A DNA stretch of 5,098 nt from Gammaproteobacteria bacterium (GTDB lineage: Bacteria; Pseudomonadota; Gammaproteobacteria; Steroidobacterales; Steroidobacteraceae), in contig JASHYG010000104.1 in assembly GCA_030043215.1 (NCBI GenBank), positions 1-5,098 on the forward strand, in the 5' to 3' direction. The translations under genes and the position numbers were made by a program. This document shows positions 1-4,301 of this stretch, piece after piece. The notes under the pieces were generated by a model. It was not told the origin of the DNA and searched no databases. It worked only from the letters and a program-made list of their open reading frames with translations. The first letter of the stretch is position 1, and each line of letters begins with the position of its first letter.

Positions 1-72
1 GCCGGCTGTAGGAATCGAACCTACGACCCCATCATTACGAATGATGTGCTCTACCGGCTGAGCTAAGCCGGC
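1..72 (-). tRNA. tRNA-Thr, anticodon CGU
   Basis: The minus strand folds as a complete cloverleaf: a 7-bp acceptor stem (GCCGGCT with AGCCGGC), a GCTC/GAGC D-stem, an anticodon stem CATCA/TGATG enclosing the loop TTCGTAA, a 5-base variable region and a GTAGG/CCTAC T-stem with loop TTCGATT. The central loop triplet CGT gives anticodon CGU, which reads ACG threonine codons. The 5' end is at 72. The window stops at the last acceptor-stem base, so the discriminator base and any encoded CCA lie outside and cannot be checked. It is the last element downstream of the Fur-family gene and appears to have its own promoter in the 72-base gap. Confidence 0.97.
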
Positions 73-103
73 ACCGCCTGCGGGCTCCCGCGGGAGGGCG
101 CGG

Positions 104-109
104 ATTCTA
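104..109 (-). promoter_or_regulatory. Probable -10 box of the tRNA-Thr promoter
   Basis: The minus strand reads TAGAAT here, one mismatch from TATAAT, in an otherwise very G+C-rich gap. Transcription would begin near 97, about 25 bases before the mature tRNA 5' end. The bases after the box are nearly all G/C, as is typical of stable-RNA promoters under stringent control. No good -35 hexamer is visible at 16-18 bases upstream, so the assignment rests on the -10 box and position. A 12-bp perfect palindrome (CTCCCGCGGGAG, 85-96) falls in the predicted 5' leader that RNase P would remove. Confidence 0.4.
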
Positions 110-144
110 CAGGAAGGCGCTGGTGACGGGCAGCCGCGGCCGGC

Positions 145-582
145 TCAGCCTTCGGCAGGCTTCTTCCGCAGCCGGATCACCAAGTCGATGCCCGCCATCT
201 CCATGCCGGGCGGCGGCGGCGGAAGGCGGCTGAACTGCACATCGGGAATCGGCACGTCGATGAGCCGGCCGCTATCGAGGTCGTGGAAGTGATAGTGCGG
301 GCCGATGTTGGAGTCGAACCAAGCGCGCGCGCCGTCAACGCAGAGCTGCCGGATGAGGCCGCGGGAGGCGAAGAGATTTAACGTATTGTAGACCGTGGCC
401 TTGGAGACTCGCGCCCCCGTCGCGCGCAGGCACGCGAGGATCTGCTCGGCGGAAAGATGTTGCGGCGCAGCAAGCAGCAGTGAGGCGATCTGCATGCGCT
501 GGGCCGTCGGCCTGATGCCGAAGTCGGAAAAGCGCTTGGCGCAGAGTGCCGATACGTCGGGAACGGACGGGTGCGACTCCAT
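145..582 (-). CDS. Fur-family transcriptional regulator, Irr/PerR-like
   Basis: A 145-residue metal-responsive DNA-binding repressor or activator of the Fur superfamily, acting in the cytoplasm. The N-terminal winged helix covers about residues 20-85, with the family signatures RPTAQR (24-29), HLSAEQI (42-48) and the recognition helix KATVYNTLNLFASRGLI (61-77). The C-terminal dimerisation domain begins at FDSN (89-92) and carries a His-rich metal site, PHYHFHD (H96, H98, H100, D101). It ends with a proline run (121-125) and IDLVIRLRKK. The two CxxC pairs of classic Fur structural zinc sites are absent; the only cysteines are C14, C51 and C81. This, with the HxHFHD pattern, points to the Irr-like branch (iron/haem or peroxide sensing) rather than Fur or Zur. 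No Cys-Pro haem-regulatory motif is seen. The ATG at 582 gives a normal N-terminus, with only a weak GAAAAG ribosome-binding site. The regulated genes are not evident; the unknown exported-protein gene lies 85 bases upstream on the same strand. Confidence 0.9.
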   Translation of the reverse strand: MESHPSVPDVSALCAKRFSDFGIRPTAQRMQIASLLLAAPQHLSAEQILACLRATGARVSKATVYNTLNLFASRGLIRQLCVDGARAWFDSNIGPHYHFHDLDSGRLIDVPIPDVQFSRLPPPPPGMEMAGIDLVIRLRKKPAEG

Positions 583-590
583 AACTTTTC

Positions 591-596
591 ATTATA
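591..596 (-). promoter_or_regulatory. -10 box of the Fur-family gene, overlapping a possible operator half-site
   Basis: The minus strand reads a perfect TATAAT at 596-591, inside an A+T island (581-600) that stands out in G+C-rich DNA. Initiation about 7 bases on would fall almost at the ATG (580-582), so the message would be leaderless or have a very short leader. The -35 region is poor (TTTGGG or TTTTGG at 614-620). One base wider, TTATAAT (597-591) matches one half of the PerR box consensus TTATAATNATTATAA, but the other half is degenerate. Autoregulation is therefore an inference. Confidence 0.5.
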
Positions 597-641
597 ACCA
601 AGCGGCCGCCGCCCCCAAAATGCCTTGGCTGGCGGTATTGG

Positions 642-658
642 GTCAGTTTGGCGCTGAC
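642..658 (-). other. Small hairpin in the 3' UTR of the downstream paralogue
   Basis: GTCAG and CTGAC form a 5-bp stem around a 7-base loop, about 10 bases past the TAG stop of the 302-aa paralogue. There is no U-tract after it, so it is not a convincing intrinsic terminator. The sequence TCAGTTTGGCGC inside it recurs at the same place after the other paralogue, but the stem itself is not kept there. Confidence 0.25.
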
Positions 659-667
659 TCGCGTGGC

Positions 668-1576
668 CTATCGGCCCGTGATCGACGTCACCATTCGATC
701 ACGCATGTCGACCTGCTCGATGCTGAGCTTCATCTCAAGGTTCGCGGAATAAAGCGCTTTGAGGTACGCCGTGTCGGCGGTGGTGAGCGCCTGAGGTTTG
801 TCTCGCGTGCCGCAACCGGATGACAGCAGGTCTATGATGCTCGGCAGCTCGTTGCAGCCCTCGAGCGAGCCCGTGCGCGTGAGCACCAGCATCGCAATGT
901 AGTCGGAGATCGACTGCAGCGAGTTTCCGGCGACCTTGTTGGTATCCACGATGACGAGCACCTGGACGAGCTCGCTCGTGAGACCGTTGGTGAAGTAGCT
1001 GGCGAAGTCGCTGCCCCCCATCGTTTCATTCCATTCCGCCACCGGCCTCGTCCGGCTGAGATACCAGGATTCAATAGCGCCGCGAAAAGTAGTGTCACCC
1101 GCCAACCGGGATGACCCGAGAAGCATCGGAGAGGCCTTGGCGATGTGATCGAGGAGCCCCTGCGGCTGTGGGGTGAACACGATCTCGACGTTGGCCGTGC
1201 ATCTTTTGCCGACTCCGGGAGTCGGTGCGCCGACAGTCCGCGCGACCTCTTTCACACGGCGCGAGACAAGCGCGGTAGCCGCAGGCTTCAGTCCGGTCAC
1301 GTGGGGACATATATCCACCCGCCACCGGCCGATTTGGTCGAGTTCGTAGGCTACCGGGCTTGCTGCCCCATGCAATTTCACGAACTGGATGGCGACGCGT
1401 TTCAACGTGCGCCTGTCGAGCTTCGAGGCGGTGACCTGCACTTCCTGCAGCGACTGCGAGTCCTGAGGAGCCGGCTGATCGGTCGCCTGCGGCGCCGCAG
1501 CTTGGGCCGTGATGAGCATGGCGCCGAGGCCAACAGCTACCCACGCAGAAATATGTCGTGCAAACGGTCGTCCCAT
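668..1576 (-). CDS. Unknown exported protein, downstream copy of a tandem pair (302 aa)
   Basis: I do not recognise this family and assign no function. The N-terminus is a Sec-type signal peptide: basic MGRPFARH, a hydrophobic stretch at about 11-24, and an Ala-rich cleavage region (AQAAA, 24-28). A Pro/Gln-rich linker (29-42) follows, then an EVQVTAS segment (45-51) and a block almost identical to the neighbouring paralogue (43-71). Four cysteines (C90, C126, C241, C255) match cysteines in the paralogue and could form two disulfides in the periplasm or outside the cell. No membrane anchor, lipobox or catalytic motif is visible. The ATG at 1576 is chosen over one at 1630. It has GGAGGG six bases upstream, exactly as in the paralogue, and the longer form would run through the likely promoter (1614-1643). 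Relative to the paralogue it lacks about 55 residues near 180-190. The ending ITGR-TAG is shared. Coding is supported by protein-level conservation between the copies. Confidence 0.85.
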   Translation of the reverse strand: MGRPFARHISAWVAVGLGAMLITAQAAAPQATDQPAPQDSQSLQEVQVTASKLDRRTLKRVAIQFVKLHGAASPVAYELDQIGRWRVDICPHVTGLKPAATALVSRRVKEVARTVGAPTPGVGKRCTANVEIVFTPQPQGLLDHIAKASPMLLGSSRLAGDTTFRGAIESWYLSRTRPVAEWNETMGGSDFASYFTNGLTSELVQVLVIVDTNKVAGNSLQSISDYIAMLVLTRTGSLEGCNELPSIIDLLSSGCGTRDKPQALTTADTAYLKALYSANLEMKLSIEQVDMRDRMVTSITGR

Positions 1577-1582
1577 TGCCAG

Positions 1583-1588
1583 CCCTCC
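1583..1588 (-). promoter_or_regulatory. Ribosome-binding site that sets the start of the 302-aa paralogue
   Basis: The minus strand reads GGAGGG six bases before the ATG at 1576. The same hexamer at the same spacing precedes the other paralogue (2769-2774), which settles the start codon in both. An upstream CTCC (complement of 1596-1599) could pair with the GGAG and partly mask the site. Confidence 0.75.
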
Positions 1589-1613
1589 CCGACAAGGAGC
1601 CGCATCGCTGGCC

Positions 1614-1643
1614 ATCATACTTCCGGGCATTTCGGTGCGCCAA
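1614..1643 (-). promoter_or_regulatory. Probable sigma-70 promoter for the 302-aa paralogue
   Basis: The minus strand has TTGGCG (1643-1638) as a -35 box and TATGAT (1619-1614) as a -10 box, separated by 18 bases. Each differs from consensus at one or two positions. Predicted initiation near 1607 gives a leader of about 30 bases ending at the good ribosome-binding site. It lies in the 112-base gap between the two paralogues, so the downstream copy can be transcribed independently of the upstream one. Confidence 0.5.
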
Positions 1644-1688
1644 CAAAGAGCATGAGCGGTAGTGGATCAGTTTGGCGCCGGCCCCCAA

Positions 1689-2762
1689 CTACCGGCCCGT
1701 GATCACCTTCACCATTCGGTCGCGCATGTCGCCCTCCTCAATGTTGAGGTTCGCCTCAAGGTCCGACGAATAAAGCGCTTTGAGGTACGCCGTGTCGGCG
1801 TCGGTGAGCGCCCGAGGCCTGTCTCGCTCGTCGCAGCCGGATGACAGCAGGTCGACGATGCTCGGCAGCGCGCCGCAGCCATCGAGCGAGCCCATCCGCG
1901 TGAGCGCGAGCATGGCGATGTAGTCGGAAATCGACCGTAGCGAGTTCCCGGCTACTTTGCGGGTGTCCACGATGACGAGCACGTGGAGGAGCTCGCTCGT
2001 GAGACCTTTGGTCAAGTAGCTGCCGGACACGCCGCTCGGGACAAGCCCTCGGGCATAGGCCGGATCGACATGCGTGCCGTCGGGGGCGAGAGACTGATTC
2101 AGCGCCAAGTCGATCTCACCCTGGATCCCCAAGCCGCCCGCTTCCCCGTTGCACCCCCAGCACCCCTCCACGGAGCCCATGAACATCGCGTCGTCGAGGG
2201 GGTCGGCCGGCAGGTTCACCCCCTCCGTCGAACGCGTCCCGGTGAGATACCAGGATTGAATGGCGCGGTGAAAGACGGTGTCGCCCACCGACCGGGACGA
2301 CCCGAGAAGCTCCGGATAGGCTTTGGCGATGTGATTCAGCAATTGCTGCGGCTCGGGCGTGAAGACGATCTCGACGTTCACCGTGCATCGTTTGCCGACT
2401 CCACGGGTCGGTGCGCCGACACTTTGCGCGACCTCCTCCACACGGCGCGAGACAAGCGCGCTGGCCGCAGAGTTCAGCCCGGTCACTCGCGGACACACGT
2501 CCGCCTGCCAGCGGCCGATTTGGCGGATGACCGGGCTCACCGCTCCATGCAATTTCACGAACTGGATGGCGACGCGTTTCAACGTCCGCCGGTCGAGCTT
2601 CGAGGCGGTGACCTGCACTTCCTGCAATGGATGCGAGTTCTGAGGAGCCGGCTGATCTGCCGGCTGCTCCGCCGCGGCGAGGGTCGCAGTGAGCATGGCG
2701 CCGAGAAGGACGGTCGCCCAATCAGAAATACGAAGTGCCCGACGTGACAATTGTCCAGCCAT
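1689..2762 (-). CDS. Unknown exported protein, upstream copy of a tandem pair (357 aa)
   Basis: An unrecognised family, the longer paralogue of the neighbouring 302-aa protein; no function is assigned. A signal peptide is clear: MAGQLSRRALR, a hydrophobic core at about 13-26 and an Ala-rich end (ATLAAA, 26-31). A Pro/Gln linker follows, then EVQVTAS (48-54) and the conserved block 46-74. Other shared landmarks are QIGRW (81-85), VGKRC (122-126), NVEIVFTP (129-136), ITGR at the end, and VLVIVDT (261-267) followed by SISDYIAML. Cysteines C90, C126, C296 and C310 match the shorter copy. The extra segment (about 181-245) carries C201 and C204 as GCWGCNG, plus Gly- and Asp-rich sequence. The ATG at 2762 has GGAGGG six bases upstream and leaves a well-formed signal peptide. 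It lies 94 bases after ispH, so it could be partly co-transcribed with that operon; its own promoter is weak. Periplasmic or secreted localisation is inferred from the signal peptide and even cysteine count. Confidence 0.87.
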   Translation of the reverse strand: MAGQLSRRALRISDWATVLLGAMLTATLAAAEQPADQPAPQNSHPLQEVQVTASKLDRRTLKRVAIQFVKLHGAVSPVIRQIGRWQADVCPRVTGLNSAASALVSRRVEEVAQSVGAPTRGVGKRCTVNVEIVFTPEPQQLLNHIAKAYPELLGSSRSVGDTVFHRAIQSWYLTGTRSTEGVNLPADPLDDAMFMGSVEGCWGCNGEAGGLGIQGEIDLALNQSLAPDGTHVDPAYARGLVPSGVSGSYLTKGLTSELLHVLVIVDTRKVAGNSLRSISDYIAMLALTRMGSLDGCGALPSIVDLLSSGCDERDRPRALTDADTAYLKALYSSDLEANLNIEEGDMRDRMVKVITGR

Positions 2763-2768
2763 CGTCAG

Positions 2769-2774
2769 CCCTCC
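2769..2774 (-). promoter_or_regulatory. Ribosome-binding site of the 357-aa paralogue, inside a small hairpin
   Basis: GGAGGG lies six bases before the ATG at 2762. In the message, CCCTC (complement of 2780-2784) can pair with GAGGG (complement of 2769-2773) around a 6-base loop, covering most of the Shine-Dalgarno. The stem is only 5 bp, so a regulatory role is speculative. Confidence 0.65.
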
Positions 2775-2802
2775 ATCGAGAGGGAGTAGCGCTGCTCGAC
2801 GT

Positions 2803-2808
2803 ACTGTA
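2803..2808 (-). promoter_or_regulatory. Weak -10-like box upstream of the 357-aa paralogue
   Basis: TACAGT lies 40 bases before the start codon, close to where the better TATGAT box sits in the downstream unit (37 bases). It is embedded in the odd palindrome GTACTGTAC (2801-2809). No recognisable -35 box is at the right distance, so this may be a decayed promoter, with expression coming from the ispH operon instead. Confidence 0.2.
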
Positions 2809-2840
2809 CCACCAGGCGCGGCGGGGAACCGCTCGGGGGA

Positions 2841-2855
2841 CGGCCCGAAAGGCCG
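2841..2855 (-). terminator. Possible weak hairpin after ispH
   Basis: CGGCC and GGCCG form a 5-bp G+C stem around a 5-base loop, starting immediately after the ispH stop codon. There is no following T-run on the minus strand, so it may only slow RNA polymerase or protect the 3' end. Read-through into the 357-aa gene is plausible. Confidence 0.25.
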
Positions 2856-2856
2856 G

Positions 2857-3819
2857 TCAGTCCGGTTTCGGCTCCGCCCCGACCAGGCGGCGCAGCTCCC
2901 GAGGGAGGGAGAAGATCACGTGCTCCTCGCGGCCGGTGACTTCCTGCGCCGTCTTGCCGCCCCAGGAGCGCAGGCGCTCCACCACCTGCTGCACCAGGAC
3001 CTCAGGCGCCGAGGCGCCAGCGGTCACGCCGATGACCTGCTTGCCGTCGAGCCACTCGCGATGCAGCTCCTCCGGCCCATCGATGAGATAGCCGGGTACG
3101 CCGCTCCGCTCGGCGAGCTCGCGCAGGCGATTGGAGTTCGAGCTGGTCTTGGATCCGACGACGATCAGCACCTCGCAGCGCTCGAGGATTTTCTTGACGG
3201 CATCCTGGCGGTTCTGCGTTGCGTAGCAGATGTCCTCCTTGCGCGGCGTGGCGAGCTCGGGAAAGCGCTTGCGCAGGACTTCCACGATCTCTGCCGTGTC
3301 GTCCATCGACAGCGTCGTCTGGGTGACGAACGCGAGCCGTGCCGGATCGCGCACCGTCAGGGCGCCGGCTTCCGCGGCGCTCTGAACGAGGTACATCCGG
3401 CCGCCGAAGGACGTATCGAATCGCCCGAGCGTACCTTCGACCTCGGGGTGGCCGGCATGACCGATCAGGATCACGTCGAGGCCGTCGCGCGCGTAGCGCT
3501 GCACTTCCATGTGCACCTTGGTGACGAGCGGACAGGTCGCGTCGAAGACGTTGAGCCCGCGCTCACGGGCCGTGCGCTCGACGGCGCTCGAGACCCCGTG
3601 AGCCGAGAAGATGACGGTCGAGTCGTCGGGCACTTCCTTCAACTCCTCGACGAAGATGGCGCCGAGCCCGCGCAGCCGATCGACGACGTAGCGGTTGTGG
3701 ACCACCTCGTGGCGGACGTAGATCGGAGCGCCGTAGAGCTCGAGCGCACGCTCGACGATGTCGATGGCGCGATCGACACCTGCGCAGAACCCACGCGGGT
3801 TGGCGAGCAGTATTTCCAT
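2857..3819 (-). CDS. ispH: 4-hydroxy-3-methylbut-2-enyl diphosphate reductase
   Basis: IspH (LytB) is the cytoplasmic iron-sulfur enzyme that reduces HMBPP to IPP and DMAPP in the last step of the MEP isoprenoid pathway. Counting from the ATG at 3819 (320 aa), the cluster-ligand cysteines are C12 (in [13 protein letters not shown]), C96 ([12 protein letters not shown]) and C198 ([11 protein letters not shown]). The substrate-binding residues H41 (EVVHNR), H124 and E126 ([10 protein letters not shown]), the SSN triad (226-228) and S270 (TAGASAP) are all present, so the enzyme should be active. Length matches E. coli IspH (316 aa). There are two adjacent ATGs. The one at 3819 is preferred because AGGAG lies six bases before it and it gives the usual [12 protein letters not shown] start; the ATG at 3822 would add one Met. 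The start overlaps the lspA stop, so the gene should be translationally coupled to it. The fkpB gene often found between them is missing. Confidence 0.97.
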   Translation of the reverse strand: MEILLANPRGFCAGVDRAIDIVERALELYGAPIYVRHEVVHNRYVVDRLRGLGAIFVEELKEVPDDSTVIFSAHGVSSAVERTARERGLNVFDATCPLVTKVHMEVQRYARDGLDVILIGHAGHPEVEGTLGRFDTSFGGRMYLVQSAAEAGALTVRDPARLAFVTQTTLSMDDTAEIVEVLRKRFPELATPRKEDICYATQNRQDAVKKILERCEVLIVVGSKTSSNSNRLRELAERSGVPGYLIDGPEELHREWLDGKQVIGVTAGASAPEVLVQQVVERLRSWGGKTAQEVTGREEHVIFSLPRELRRLVGAEPKPD

Positions 3820-4301
3820 CATCCGCTCCTATGCCGGCCCGCGACCCAGGTGTCGAGGAGCAGCAGTATGGCGCCCACGGTGATCGCCGAGTCGGCGACG
3901 TTGAACGCCGGAAAGTGCACATCCTTCCAGTGCACATCGATGAAATCAATGACGTGGCCCAGGACCAGGCGATCGATGAGGTTGCCCAGCGCTCCGGCCA
4001 GGATGAGCGCCAGGCTCAACGCGAGCAACCACTGCTTGCGTCCATCGAGTCGGTACAGCCACACCACGATGATAGCGGCGACCGCGATCGCGAGCCCCGT
4101 GAAGAGCCAGCGCTGCCAGCCCGAGGCATCTGCCAGCACGCTGAACGCCGCTCCCGAGTTGAATCGCAGCGTGATGTTGAGTACCGGGAGTACGGCGACG
4201 CTCTCGTCAAAGCTGAAATGCCTGCCCATCCAGGCCTTGGAGAGCTGATCGAGGAGGATGACGACGGCCGTCACGGGCAGCCAGCGCCAGCCCCGCGTCA
4301 C
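3819..4301 (-). CDS. lspA: Lipoprotein signal peptidase (signal peptidase II)
   Basis: LspA is an inner-membrane aspartyl protease that cleaves the signal peptide of prolipoproteins after diacylglyceryl modification of the lipobox Cys. The 160-aa product has four hydrophobic segments at about 8-24, 65-83, 91-108 and 137-152. The family motifs are in order: LDQLSK (17-22), FNSGAAFS (47-54), GALGNLIDR (103-111), VIDF (117-120) and NVADSAI (134-140). The catalytic aspartates should be D119 and D137. Length is typical (E. coli 164 aa). The start is the GTG at 4301: AGGAGG lies five bases upstream, it gives the expected N-terminus, and it overlaps the ileS stop as GTGA. A longer in-frame reading to 4448 would overlap ileS by about 150 bases with Arg-rich, non-family sequence. 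The TGA stop overlaps the ispH start. The gene is the middle member of the ileS-lspA-ispH operon. Confidence 0.97.
   Translation of the reverse strand: MTRGWRWLPVTAVVILLDQLSKAWMGRHFSFDESVAVLPVLNITLRFNSGAAFSVLADASGWQRWLFTGLAIAVAAIIVVWLYRLDGRKQWLLALSLALILAGALGNLIDRLVLGHVIDFIDVHWKDVHFPAFNVADSAITVGAILLLLDTWVAGRHRSG

Larger units (their letters stand above)
643..1600 (-). repeat. Tandem duplication, downstream unit
   Basis: This unit holds the 302-aa paralogue together with its ribosome-binding site and 3' flank. Homology to the upstream unit starts in the TCAGTTTGGCGC element after the stop and continues through the gene to about 20 bases beyond the Shine-Dalgarno. Long identical stretches include 747-779 (33 bp), 1368-1408 (41 bp) and 1415-1449 (35 bp). 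Boundaries are approximate because the ends fade gradually. Confidence 0.75.
1667..2808 (-). repeat. Tandem duplication, upstream unit
   Basis: This is the second member of the direct repeat, in the same orientation. It begins with the TCAGTTTGGCGC element (1667-1678) and ends around the -10-like position upstream of the gene. Matching identical stretches are 1768-1800, 2545-2585 and 2592-2626. It is longer than the other unit mainly because of the extra segment encoding about 55 residues. Boundaries are approximate. Confidence 0.7.

Noticed and set aside
1..72. tRNA gene as an integration site for a mobile element
   Set aside because: No partial tRNA repeat, integrase or phage gene is visible, and the adjacent genes look chromosomal. 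The 3' side is outside the window.
132..145. Hairpin AGCCG/CGGCT at the end of the Fur-family gene as a terminator
   Set aside because: The stem is only 5 bp, overlaps the stop codon and has no U-tract, so it is indistinguishable from chance in this composition.
1577..1630. N-terminal extension of the 302-aa protein to an ATG at 1630
   Set aside because: It would translate through the likely -10 box, has no counterpart in the paralogue, and lacks the shared GGAGGG start context found at 1576.
1983..2747. Plus-strand open frame of 254 codons, with similar ones at 395-823, 1145-1702 and 1662-1844
   Set aside because: They lie opposite the Fur-family gene and the two paralogues. Apparent similarity between them only mirrors the duplication of the real minus-strand genes.
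643..2808. Tandem duplication as an insertion sequence or composite transposon
   Set aside because: No transposase, terminal inverted repeats or target-site duplication was seen. The units are ordinary diverged gene copies.
2689..4248. Plus-strand open frame of 519 codons
   Set aside because: It is antisense to ispH and lspA, both certain. Its product is Arg/Asp/Ala-rich with no recognisable motif, as expected of a shadow frame in G+C-rich DNA.
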